Assembly (NCBI GenBank): GCA_019638795.1
Contig: JAHBTB010000007.1
Location: forward strand, 55,964 to 119,963
Direction of reading: 5' to 3'
From: Fimbriimonadaceae bacterium
GTDB taxonomy: Bacteria > Armatimonadota > Fimbriimonadia > Fimbriimonadales > Fimbriimonadaceae
Length of the DNA: 64,000 nt
Positions 28,047 to 35,634 of the stretch are shown here, piece by piece. Under the pieces are notes generated by a model. That model did not search any database, had not been told where the DNA came from, and was given only the letters and a program-made list of their open reading frames with translations. The position numbers were made by a program, and so were the translations under genes. The first letter of the stretch is position 1, and each line of letters starts with the position of its first letter.

Positions 28047-29090
28047 TCATCCCACAAACGTCCGGTCTTCCATCGACGCCATTTGGTTGAGGGCGATCAG
28101 CCTGCGCTTCTCAAGCGGGCAGAGGTTCTGGTGTTCGCCAAAGTCGATGTTGACCTCGCGCATGACCTCGACCAAGTCGTCGTGGTGGAGCTGCGACTGG
28201 TACGCCACGCCGCTTCGGGCGCACACGGCCTGCGGCCCTTGTTCGCCTGCCTCCTTGTAGAAGGCGACGCCCAGTTGGGCGGGCCTTTGGATGACGTGGA
28301 AGAGCTTGCCGAACGGCATCCACAACAGGAGCAAGATGACGGTGAACGCGTGGATCAATGAAATGAAGCTGAAATGAGCCCCGCCCATCAACCGGTAGCT
28401 GGCCGTGATCATCAGACCGGTGATCGAGACGGCAAAGAGGAGGACCAGCGGTATCAGGTCGTTTTCAATCGACTGGACGGCGTGGGCCCCATAGTGGAAG
28501 ACCCGGCGGTGCATCGCAAAGCCGATCCCGACCAAGACGAGCGTCGCGCTGATGTTGAGGCCGTTGAACAGGAGCCAGCCCACCAAACTGTTGGGGTCGA
28601 ACGTGAACTGAGGGACGCCCATGAACTCGACCTGGTAGTTGAAGCCGTCTGGAGCCACGCCGAACTGGATCCACCCCCAGCTGAGGGGGAACGTGATGGC
28701 AAAGGCGAGCAAGCAGCCCCACGCCATGCCCATGTGGGCGATCCAGCGGGTCTGGCTCCTCTTTCCGATGAACTTTTGGATGACGATGTTGTCCCAGAGA
28801 AGCTTGACGAGCTTCACGACGTTTTTGACCAGCTTCTTCGGGTAGAGGAACAGCTTCCAACCTGCCTTGAAGAACCGCCACGTCGGCGGACGCTGGATCC
28901 ACATGAGATAGCGGTACGCAAAGGCGAATGCGGCAAAGATGGTCGCGGCGGTGTAGGCGGCCAGCGGTGAGTCAAACCGCCTGAGCATGCCTGACCCGAA
29001 ATACACCATGGCGAAGAGCCCCAGCGAGCACACGATGCCGCCGGTCATGGCGACGGCGACGGGATTCTTGGGTGGTTGCTTGGCGATCAC
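28047..29090 (-). CDS. NarI-like cytochrome b membrane subunit
   Basis: 347 residues with about six membrane helices. The C-terminal half carries paired His residues in IHAFTVILLLLWMPFGKLFH, matching the haem-b-binding pattern of nitrate reductase gamma subunits (NarI) and DsrM/HdrE relatives; RWIAHMGMAWG is a further candidate. It probably oxidises quinol and passes electrons towards the molybdoenzyme encoded at 35635. GTG at 29090 overlaps the stop of the AhpD-like gene; a longer frame upstream is only antisense-like sequence. Lies in the operon headed by the TATGA-N6-TCATA site at 29439. Confidence 0.75.
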   Translation of the reverse strand: MIAKQPPKNPVAVAMTGGIVCSLGLFAMVYFGSGMLRRFDSPLAAYTAATIFAAFAFAYRYLMWIQRPPTWRFFKAGWKLFLYPKKLVKNVVKLVKLLWDNIVIQKFIGKRSQTRWIAHMGMAWGCLLAFAITFPLSWGWIQFGVAPDGFNYQVEFMGVPQFTFDPNSLVGWLLFNGLNISATLVLVGIGFAMHRRVFHYGAHAVQSIENDLIPLVLLFAVSITGLMITASYRLMGGAHFSFISLIHAFTVILLLLWMPFGKLFHVIQRPAQLGVAFYKEAGEQGPQAVCARSGVAYQSQLHHDDLVEVMREVNIDFGEHQNLCPLEKRRLIALNQMASMEDRTFVG

Positions 29091-29404
29091 TGCTCTTCCT
29101 CCAATACCGAGTTGACCCAACCGAGGCAGGCCATCATGTTGGGGAACCCGACGGTAGGCGCGGCCAAAAGGGCCACGTGGCGGACCTCGTCGGCCGTGGC
29201 CCCCGCTTGGACGGCCTTGTGCGCGTGGCTCTTCGCACTGCCTTCCATCCGGGCCCCGCACGAGACCGCCAGTTTCACCAAGTTCCGCGTCCGTTCATCG
29301 AGCGGCCCGGCTTGCGCCACCGCTTCGCCATAGGCTTCGTAGGCCGATCCGACGTCCGGATAGTCCTCAAAGAACTTGACGTAGCGCTTGGGCAACCGTG
29401 CCAT
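29087..29404 (-). CDS. AhpD/carboxymuconolactone decarboxylase-like protein lacking the redox cysteines
   Basis: 105 residues of the helical AhpD-like fold. The motif region reads SCGARMEGSAKSHAH, where peroxidatic members have C-x-x-C followed by His; here both Cys of the pair are replaced (Met and Ser), although the Glu and His remain. It may therefore not act as a peroxidase. It starts at ATG 29404, preceded by CATACT and a 7-nt spacer (leaderless). Translationally coupled with the NarI-like gene, so a role in assembly or protection of the reductase is plausible (inference). Confidence 0.75.
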   Translation of the reverse strand: MARLPKRYVKFFEDYPDVGSAYEAYGEAVAQAGPLDERTRNLVKLAVSCGARMEGSAKSHAHKAVQAGATADEVRHVALLAAPTVGFPNMMACLGWVNSVLEEEQ

Positions 29405-29414
29405 ATTGACCAGT

Positions 29415-30032
29415 ATGTCGAGTCCAGACACCGGTCACTATGACAAACATCATATTGACTCGACTTTACGGCAATCAGTCCTGCTGACGGGGGGTGCCAG
29501 CCGCCGGATGGGCTTTGACAAGGCCTCTATCGTGGTCGACGGCGAGCCCCTGGGGCACCGCCTGGCCCGGCTCTTGCGTGCCGGAGGCTGGGAGCCCACC
29601 GTCCTAGGGGCGTCTCCCATCCATGGCTTCGGGTTCCAAGCGGACGCCCACCCGGGGTCGGGGCCGCTTGCCGCCCTACGGGAGTTCGTCCCGACCGCCG
29701 ACTTCGTGCTTGTCTTGTCCTGTGACGTCCCCAAGTTTGAACTCGGCCTTGCCGAGGTGCTAGAGGCGGAAATCGGCCGCCACGACGCCGCCCTGCCGGT
29801 CGTCCGTGGTCGACTCCAACCGCTTTGCGCGCTCTACCGGCGCTCCGCATGGCAGGCCTTGGGCACTATGGACGGCCCGCGTGTCATGGATTGGGTCGGT
29901 GGCCTGGACCACGTGACTGTGGACGAGGAGAGGATGGTGGGACGGGGTGTCCATTGGTCCGCGGCGGTCGGTGTCAATTCGCCGGAGGAGCTGGCGGACC
30001 TCCTTCATGAAAAGGCCGTCACGATGGACTGA
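29415..30032 (+). CDS. mobA: Molybdenum cofactor guanylyltransferase
   Basis: Attaches GMP to molybdopterin to make the guanine dinucleotide form needed by the DMSO-reductase family. The nucleotide-binding motif LLTGGASRRMGFDKA is near residue 24, followed by AHPGSGPLAAL and LVLSCDVPKF, as in MobA; 205 residues. The start is uncertain: ATG 29415 is only 10 bp from the divergent AhpD-like start and includes an operator, so a later non-ATG start is possible. Overlaps the convergent Crp-family gene by 28 bp. Confidence 0.88.
   Translation: MSSPDTGHYDKHHIDSTLRQSVLLTGGASRRMGFDKASIVVDGEPLGHRLARLLRAGGWEPTVLGASPIHGFGFQADAHPGSGPLAALREFVPTADFVLVLSCDVPKFELGLAEVLEAEIGRHDAALPVVRGRLQPLCALYRRSAWQALGTMDGPRVMDWVGGLDHVTVDEERMVGRGVHWSAAVGVNSPEELADLLHEKAVTMD
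29439..29454 (-). promoter_or_regulatory. Crp-family operator 1, TATGA-CAAACA-TCATA
   Basis: Perfect TATGA/TCATA arms with 6-bp spacer; centre 29446.5. With the -10 CATACT at 29417-29412 the transcript would begin at 29405, and the site would be centred at exactly -41.5 of the AhpD-like/NarI-like operon, the class II activator position. The site lies within the 5' part of mobA if mobA starts at 29415. Confidence 0.7.
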
Positions 30033-30703
30033 AGCCGAGGCCGGGAGAGGATGGCGATGCTCCGGTGCCGGGTCGCGATGAGTCCCTCCCTCTGCCACTT
30101 CGACGTCACGCGGATCGACGTTTCGACGGTGGTGACCGCGATGTCCGCCAGGGACTGCCGGGTGATTTGGATCGGCTCCCCCACGCCGTGCTCGCGGGCA
30201 TTGATTTCGTCGAGGCGGAGGAGCGCGAGAGCGAGGCGGACTTCGACCGAACCCGTCGCCATCATCGCCATGAACCCGCATGCGCCGAGCATCCGCGGGA
30301 CGATCACACGGGCGGCCGCCTGCAGCAACTGAGGGTCCTTCTGGGCGAGGGCGCGCCACGTGTGGCTGTCAACGGAAAAGACGTGGGCGTCGGTGAGGGC
30401 AAGGGCACTGAACGGGTGGGGGACGTTGCCGAACGTGGCCAGCATGCCCATGCAGTCGCCAGGCCCGAGAAGTTCGACGACCACTGACTTCTCGCTGGGC
30501 GTGCTCTGGGTGAGCCTCATGAGGCCGCTGTCGATCATCACAAAGTTGTGCGACGGCTCTCCACTCACCCAAAGGTACGTGCCCTGCGCGATCGTACGGT
30601 AGCGGCATGCGGCGACGAGCTGGTCAAGCGTCTCCGGTTGCATCCCGGCGAAGGCGTTGCACCGGGTCAAGACCTTACGAATCTGGTCGGCGGGGACATG
30701 CAT
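30005..30703 (-). CDS. Crp/Fnr-family transcriptional regulator
   Basis: 232 residues: cyclic-nucleotide-binding-type beta-barrel (about 15-130), long dimer helix, and winged helix with ITRQSLADIAVTTVETSIRV. Aligned to CRP, the recognition helix keeps Glu181 and Arg185 (the E and R of VETSIR) but has Val in place of Arg180, fitting a TATGA half-site instead of TGTGA. It lacks the Fnr cysteine cluster and the cAMP-binding PRSA motif, so its signal is unknown (NO, redox or nitrate are guesses). It sits between mobA and moaA, and four TATGA-N6-TCATR sites surround it. Confidence 0.88.
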   Translation of the reverse strand: MHVPADQIRKVLTRCNAFAGMQPETLDQLVAACRYRTIAQGTYLWVSGEPSHNFVMIDSGLMRLTQSTPSEKSVVVELLGPGDCMGMLATFGNVPHPFSALALTDAHVFSVDSHTWRALAQKDPQLLQAAARVIVPRMLGACGFMAMMATGSVEVRLALALLRLDEINAREHGVGEPIQITRQSLADIAVTTVETSIRVTSKWQREGLIATRHRSIAILSRPRLQSIVTAFS

Positions 30704-30811
30704 GGCTCGTCGAACAACTCACGGACACTGTGTATGGTCGGCCCGCAGACCGTCCATAGTACCGATTGAGCCAGGCCTGAGGTGCGAATTTGAACCGGCA
30801 GAGAAGAAAAC

Positions 30812-30827
30812 TATGATCAAGGTCATG
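30812..30827 (+). promoter_or_regulatory. Crp-family operator 2, TATGA-TCAAGG-TCATG, upstream of moaA
   Basis: Centre 30819.5, exactly 41.5 bp before the GTG of moaA (30861). A weak -10-like AAGAAT lies at 30850-30855. One arm ends in G instead of A. Placed to activate the moaA-moaE operon. Confidence 0.65.
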
Positions 30828-30860
30828 GGTCGTGGTCCGCGGGAAGGGCAAGAATAGGAC

Positions 30861-31853
30861 GTGGCGGACAAGACGGAGGTGCTCACCGACCGGTTCGGCA
30901 GGTTCCACGACTACCTGCGGGTGTCCATCACCGACCGGTGCAACTTCCGGTGCGTCTACTGCATGCCCGCCGAGGGCATCGCCTGCCACCAAAAGGAACA
31001 GGTCCTCACCTTTGAGGAGATCGAGCGACTTGTCCGGTTCTTTGTCAAGCGCGGGGTGCGCAAGGTCAGGGTCACGGGCGGTGAGCCGACTGTCCGCAAG
31101 GGCTACCTAGACTTGGTCGCGAACCTGGCGGGGATCGACGGCCTGGACGCGGTGACGATGACGACGAACGGGAGTTGCCTGGCCCGCGACGCTTCGGCGC
31201 TGAAACGAGTGGGGCTCAAATCCATCAACGTCAGCCTGGACACATTGCGGCCGGAGCGGTTCGAGAGCATCACCCGGCGTACCGGGCTGGCCCATGTCCA
31301 AGAGGGCATTGAGGCCGCCCTTGAGGTGGGCCTCGAGACCAAGGTGAACGTCGTCCTGATGCCTGGGGTCAACGACGACGAGCTGGTCGACTTTGTCGAA
31401 CTCACCCGTGACCGGCCCCTGACCGTCCGGTTCATTGAGTTCATGCCTTTTCTTGACAACGGTTGGAAGCCCTCGCGGGTGGTCTCGTCGGCCGAATTGC
31501 GGTCGCGGCTCGCGACAAACTACCGGTTGACCTTGGTACCAGGTCAACCGAACGATGTCGCCAAGGAGTACACCGTTGAGGGATTCGCAGGGAAGACGGC
31601 TTTCGTTTCCAGCGTGACCGAGAGCTTTTGCGCGGGGTGCAACCGCATCCGGCTCACCGCCGACGGGCAACTCAAGTCGTGCCTCTTCCTGCCGCCCAAC
31701 GTGTCCTTGCGAGACCTGGTCCGTGGGGGAGCTTCCGACGAAGAATTGGAGGCGGCCGTTGCCGAATGCCTCCGGAGCAAATGGCGGGCCCATCCTTCGA
31801 TGCAGGATTGGTCCCAGCGAGACCACTTAGCGATGGTGCAGATAGGCGGATGA
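30861..31853 (+). CDS. moaA: GTP 3',8-cyclase (radical SAM)
   Basis: First step of molybdenum cofactor synthesis: rearranges GTP towards cyclic pyranopterin monophosphate. The SAM cluster is C27-x3-C31-x2-C34 (CNFRCVYC); the second cluster is in CAGCNRIRLTADGQLKSC. GGEPTVRKG binds SAM. The protein ends in IGG, the double-Gly tail required in MoaA. 330 residues, GTG start without a ribosome site, consistent with a leaderless transcript. ATGA overlap with moaCB. Confidence 0.96.
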   Translation: MADKTEVLTDRFGRFHDYLRVSITDRCNFRCVYCMPAEGIACHQKEQVLTFEEIERLVRFFVKRGVRKVRVTGGEPTVRKGYLDLVANLAGIDGLDAVTMTTNGSCLARDASALKRVGLKSINVSLDTLRPERFESITRRTGLAHVQEGIEAALEVGLETKVNVVLMPGVNDDELVDFVELTRDRPLTVRFIEFMPFLDNGWKPSRVVSSAELRSRLATNYRLTLVPGQPNDVAKEYTVEGFAGKTAFVSSVTESFCAGCNRIRLTADGQLKSCLFLPPNVSLRDLVRGGASDEELEAAVAECLRSKWRAHPSMQDWSQRDHLAMVQIGG

Positions 31854-32752
31854 GAGACGTTTCCTTCAAGAACACGACCAAGCGGACGGCGTTGGCCCGG
31901 GCTGAACTGTTGGCCGGCGCGACGACGATCGACCGTGTGCAGAGGGGTGACACCCCCAAAGGCGACCCGGTGCCGGTGGCGAAAGTGGCGGCCATCCAGG
32001 CGACCAAGAAGACGACCGAATGGATCCCCTACTGCCACAACATCCCCATCGAACATGTCCGCGTCGACTTCAACTTTTTGGCCGACCGGATCCAGGTCGA
32101 CGTGTATGTCGTGTCGGTGGCGAAGACCGGGGTGGAGATGGAAGCGATCACCGCGGCTGCGGCCGCGGTGATCACCCTCTACGACATGCTCAAGGTCATT
32201 GACGACGACATGGAGATCGGGTCGGTGCGGTTGCTCTCGAAGACGGGAGGCAAGTCCGACCTGCCCAAGGCGGACGGGTGGTCGGCACTCGTCATCGTCA
32301 TGTCTGACCGGGTCAGCCGTGGGGAGTACGAAGACCGGAGCGGCCCCGTCCTGACCGAGGCCCTGTCCCGCCACGGGGCGGGCCAAGTCGCCAAGAAGGT
32401 GCTGGCCGACGATGGGGACGCCCTGCGGCGCGAAGTCCAAGAGGCCGTGGGCCGGGGCGTGAGCCTTGTCGTCGTCACCGGTGGCACCGGGGTCGGGCCT
32501 CGCGACGTGACCCCGCAGACCTTGACTGCGATGCTGGATGTCGAACTACCGGGCGTCGTGTCGGCCTTCATGAGTTACAGCCAAGCCCGCATACCGACCG
32601 CGATGCTGTCCCGACCGGTCGCCGGGATTGTGGGCCAGACCGTCGTCCTCGGCGTCCCCGGGAGCCCGGGGGCCTGCGAGGACGCGATGTCTTGCCTGCT
32701 TCCCAGCCTCCTCCACGTCCGCGAGATGTTGGCCGGGGGCGGTCACGGGTGA
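31850..32752 (+). CDS. moaCB: Fused MoaC-MoaB molybdenum cofactor protein
   Basis: 300 residues. The N-terminal MoaC domain (1-140), cyclic pyranopterin monophosphate synthase, has IPYCHNIPIEHV and KTGVEMEAITAAAAA. The C-terminal MoaB/MogA domain (about 150-300), which adenylylates molybdopterin, has VIVMSDRVSRGEYEDRSGP and VVVTGGTGVGPRDVTP. The fusion is known in some bacteria. Start ATG 31850 overlaps the moaA stop; GTG of moeA overlaps its stop. Confidence 0.94.
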   Translation: MRDVSFKNTTKRTALARAELLAGATTIDRVQRGDTPKGDPVPVAKVAAIQATKKTTEWIPYCHNIPIEHVRVDFNFLADRIQVDVYVVSVAKTGVEMEAITAAAAAVITLYDMLKVIDDDMEIGSVRLLSKTGGKSDLPKADGWSALVIVMSDRVSRGEYEDRSGPVLTEALSRHGAGQVAKKVLADDGDALRREVQEAVGRGVSLVVVTGGTGVGPRDVTPQTLTAMLDVELPGVVSAFMSYSQARIPTAMLSRPVAGIVGQTVVLGVPGSPGACEDAMSCLLPSLLHVREMLAGGGHG

Positions 32753-33912
32753 TCTCTTTCGCGGAGGCACAGCGGCTCGTCGTGGCCCGCCGTTTGCCCG
32801 ACCTGGCCGTCGAGGTGGGCTTGGGCCAGTGTCTGGGAAGGGTCTTGGCGGAGTCGGTCGCGAGTCCATTTGACTTTCCCCTTTTCGACAACTCAGCCAT
32901 GGACGGCTTCGCCGTCGGCGAAGGCGAAGGGGCGTGGCAAGTTGTCCGCGAAATTGCGGCTGGTTCCGCCCCTGGCCCGGAGCTCCGGGCCGGAGAGGCG
33001 GCCCGCATCTACACGGGTGCTCCCACGCCGCCGGGCACCTGGGCGGTAGTCCCCCAGGAGGACGCCGTCTTGGACGGCGACCGACTGACCGCAGGGCCAT
33101 TGAAGGAAGGCGCCCACATCCGGCGACGGGGTGAGGAGGTCGCGGCAGGCTCACTGATCGTCAACGAAGGTTGTCTTGTCACCCCGCCGGTCGTCGCCGC
33201 CCTGTCGTCCGTGGGGCTCGACCGCGTGAAGGTGGTCAGTCCTCCGGCCGTCGCGGTGCTGGGGACGGGGGACGAGGTCGTCGCGCCAGGGACGTCCTTG
33301 GGTGAAGGACAGATCTACGACTCTAACCTCGCCGCGGTCGGCGCGGTGCTGGGCTCGTGGGGGGCCACGGTGACGGCGCGTCATGTCGACGACGACCCCA
33401 AGGCGCTCGGAGACGCAGTCGGTGACTTGCTCGCCGACCATGACCTCTTGGTCACGACCGGCGGCGTCTCGGTGGGGTCGCGTGACTACATGATGGACGT
33501 CATGTCAGGGCAGTCGTTCGAGGTCCACTTCCACGGCGTCGCGATGAAGCCCGGGAAACCCCTGGCGTTCGCCACCCGGCCCGACGGCAAGGCGTGGTTT
33601 GGCCTCCCCGGCAACCCACTCTCCACCTGGACGGGACTCCTCATGTTCGTCGGCCCGTTCCTGGGCCACCCGCTTCGCATGGAACGGCGCACCCTTGCCG
33701 CCGGCCTTACCCGAAAGCCGGGAAGGGAAGAGTTCGTCCCCTTCTTTCTGGCTCCGACCGGAGAAGTGGACGTCAAGGACACGGTCGGCTCTCACGCAAA
33801 CTTCGGCCTGTTGGGTGCGGACGGCCTCGTCCAGATCAGTGCGTCAACGGCGGTGCTCAGCGCCGGTGACGAGGTTGAGACACACTGGTTTCCGTGGGAG
33901 ACCCGACGATGA
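32749..33912 (+). CDS. moeA: Molybdopterin molybdenumtransferase
   Basis: Inserts molybdate into adenylylated molybdopterin. 387 residues. Visible blocks: PLFDNSAMDGFAV (domain II/III), GTGDEVVAPG and LVTTGGVSVGSRDYM in the MoaB-like domain, and WFGLPGNPLSTW near the end. Starts at GTG 32749, overlapping the moaCB stop; a frame extended upstream would only read through moaCB. Ends in an ATGA overlap with moaD. Confidence 0.95.
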   Translation: MISFAEAQRLVVARRLPDLAVEVGLGQCLGRVLAESVASPFDFPLFDNSAMDGFAVGEGEGAWQVVREIAAGSAPGPELRAGEAARIYTGAPTPPGTWAVVPQEDAVLDGDRLTAGPLKEGAHIRRRGEEVAAGSLIVNEGCLVTPPVVAALSSVGLDRVKVVSPPAVAVLGTGDEVVAPGTSLGEGQIYDSNLAAVGAVLGSWGATVTARHVDDDPKALGDAVGDLLADHDLLVTTGGVSVGSRDYMMDVMSGQSFEVHFHGVAMKPGKPLAFATRPDGKAWFGLPGNPLSTWTGLLMFVGPFLGHPLRMERRTLAAGLTRKPGREEFVPFFLAPTGEVDVKDTVGSHANFGLLGADGLVQISASTAVLSAGDEVETHWFPWETRR

Positions 33913-34151
33913 AGCGGGTGACGGTCCAGTACTTTGCTGTCCTTCGGGAGCGGAGGGGCTTGGCCAGCGAGACGGTGGAGACGTCGGCGCCGACGGTCGG
34001 TGTGCTCGTCGGTGAGTTGGTCTCCCGGCACCGCCTCGGCCTTCCTCCGTCACTCATCCGGGCCGCCGTCGACCGCGAGTTCGTCGATGACGACTGTCCC
34101 TTGGCCGGTGGGGAGACTGTGGTCCTTGTCCCTCCGGTGGCCGGCGGATGA
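33909..34151 (+). CDS. moaD: Molybdopterin synthase sulfur carrier subunit
   Basis: 80-residue ubiquitin-like protein that carries the thiocarboxylate sulfur. Starts MKRVTVQYFAVLRERRG and ends VPPVAGG, with the C-terminal Gly-Gly that is activated by the MoeB domain of the next gene. ATG 33909 overlaps the moeA stop, and its own stop overlaps the next start (ATGA). Correct family size. Confidence 0.93.
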   Translation: MKRVTVQYFAVLRERRGLASETVETSAPTVGVLVGELVSRHRLGLPPSLIRAAVDREFVDDDCPLAGGETVVLVPPVAGG

Positions 34152-35572
34152 GGTTCAGCCTTTCTGACCAGCCCCTGGGCCTGCCGCCCGTCCATCTGCC
34201 CGGCGCAGGTGCCTTCGTCACATTCGAGGGAAGGATCCGCGACCACGCGGACGGGCGGTCCGTCCTCACCTTGGAGTACGAGGCGTATCCCGAGATGGCC
34301 GAACACCAGGGCGAGATGTTGGTCCAGGAAGCGATCGACCGGTTCGGACTCGTCGACGCCCGGGTCGTCCACCGGGTCGGTGCTCTGACCGTCGGCGATG
34401 TCGCGGTGCTGGCCCAGGCGGCCTCCCCCCACCGCCGCGAGGCGTTCGAGGCCTGTGAATGGCTCATGGACCAGCTCAAATGGCGGGTTCCCATCTGGAA
34501 ACGTGAGACGTACGCGGACGGGGTGTCGGAATGGGTCGGCGCTGGCGCACCTCCGGCGCCCGACGACGGCGACCGCATGTTCGCGAGGCAGGTCGTCTTG
34601 CCCGAAATCGGACCCAAGGGGCAGGAGCGCCTGGGCCAGGCGCGGGTGTTGGTCGTCGGTGCGGGTGGATTGGCCGCAGGGGCGGTGCCCGCTCTGGTCG
34701 GGGCGGGTGTCGGGACACTGGGGATCGTCGACCCTGACACCGTCGAAGAGACAAACCTCCACCGGCAGGTCCTGTTCACTGCATCGGACATCGGCCGGCA
34801 AAAGGCGGAGCGGGTCGTTGCTTTCGCCAAGCGGCTCCGCCCGTCCGTCCAGGCCCACGCCTTCCCTCACCGGTTGAGCCGGGAGAACGCCGCCCGCCTG
34901 GTCGCGGACTACGACTGGGTGCTGGACTGTACGGACTCCCTCGACACGAAGTTTCTCCTCGACGAAGCGTGCCGGGGTGCGGGCAAAACACTCGTCACCT
35001 CAAGCATCCACCAGTTTGAGGGGCAGGTGCTCGTCGTGAGCCCCGGTGGGCCGTGCCTCCGGTGTCTCTTCCCCGAGCGTCCCCCCGAAGAGTGCGTCGG
35101 GACCTGCGAGCAGTCGGGAGTCTTGGGCGTGACGCCGCTCACGTTCGGAGCGCTCCAGGCCAACGAGACGATCAAGGGCATCTTGGGGATGCCGGTCCTG
35201 GACCAGGACCTCCTTCTCTTCGACCTCCGCACGTTGGAGTCAGTCCGGCTCCACCGGCGGCCGAACCCGGACTGTGAGGGTTGTGGGCGGGGTGTCGCCT
35301 CCCCTGGCCAGGGTTTGGTCGTGGACCGTCTGCCCGCCGGTCACACCCTTGTGGACATCCGTGATCCCGACGAAGAGCCTCGGCTCACTGTCGACCACCT
35401 TGCCGTCCCGATGGAGGATTGCTACCAGATGGATTGGGACGGCCCGACCGTCTTCGTCTGTGCGAGCGGCCGTCGCAGCTACCGTCTCGTGGCCGACCTC
35501 CGGGCCCGGGGGGTACATCAGGTCTATTCTCTCCAGGGCGGGGTCGGTAACGCCAGTGCCCGTAAGGCTTAG
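34148..35572 (+). CDS. MoaE-MoeB-rhodanese triple fusion
   Basis: 474 residues with three enzymes of the sulfur-transfer step. MoaE (1-135), catalytic subunit of molybdopterin synthase: FVTFEGRIRDHADG, EYEAYPEMAEHQ, KWRVPIWKRE. MoeB/ThiF (about 145-385), MoaD-adenylating enzyme: VVGAGGLAAGAVPAL, NLHRQVLF, zinc pairs CLRC and CEGC, and ECVGTCEQSGVLG. Rhodanese (about 395-474): LVDIRDPDEEPR and the active-site loop CASGRRS, which would deliver sulfur. MoeB-rhodanese fusions are known (MOCS3 type); adding MoaE in front is unusual to my knowledge. Last gene of the cofactor operon. Confidence 0.92.
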   Translation: MRFSLSDQPLGLPPVHLPGAGAFVTFEGRIRDHADGRSVLTLEYEAYPEMAEHQGEMLVQEAIDRFGLVDARVVHRVGALTVGDVAVLAQAASPHRREAFEACEWLMDQLKWRVPIWKRETYADGVSEWVGAGAPPAPDDGDRMFARQVVLPEIGPKGQERLGQARVLVVGAGGLAAGAVPALVGAGVGTLGIVDPDTVEETNLHRQVLFTASDIGRQKAERVVAFAKRLRPSVQAHAFPHRLSRENAARLVADYDWVLDCTDSLDTKFLLDEACRGAGKTLVTSSIHQFEGQVLVVSPGGPCLRCLFPERPPEECVGTCEQSGVLGVTPLTFGALQANETIKGILGMPVLDQDLLLFDLRTLESVRLHRRPNPDCEGCGRGVASPGQGLVVDRLPAGHTLVDIRDPDEEPRLTVDHLAVPMEDCYQMDWDGPTVFVCASGRRSYRLVADLRARGVHQVYSLQGGVGNASARKA

Positions 35573-35585
35573 CCGCCGGTCGGTA

Positions 35586-35601
35586 TATGACTTGGGTCAT
35601 A
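35586..35601 (+). promoter_or_regulatory. Crp-family operator 3, perfect palindrome TATGAC-TTGG-GTCATA
   Basis: TATGA-N6-TCATA with a wholly symmetrical 6-bp arm each side; centre 35593.5. This is exactly 41.5 bp before the A of the ATG at 35635. It also lies 14 bp after the stop of the cofactor operon, so the reductase has its own activator-dependent promoter. Confidence 0.75.
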
Positions 35602-35622
35602 GCGACCCATTTTGTGGCCCCT

Positions 35623-35628
35623 CATAAT
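35623..35628 (+). promoter_or_regulatory. -10 box CATAAT of the molybdoenzyme gene
   Basis: Occupies -12 to -7 if the first transcribed base is the A of ATG 35635. No Shine-Dalgarno sequence is present, so the mRNA is predicted to be leaderless. Together with operator 3 it forms a canonical class II promoter layout. Confidence 0.65.
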
Positions 35629-35634
35629 CAGGGC

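Noticed and set aside
29087..29404. Alkylhydroperoxidase activity
   Set aside because: The catalytic Cys pair is missing, so peroxidase function is not claimed.
30005..30703. Fnr-type oxygen sensor
   Set aside because: The N-terminal cysteine cluster of Fnr is absent, so an iron-sulfur oxygen sensor is unlikely; called only Crp/Fnr family.
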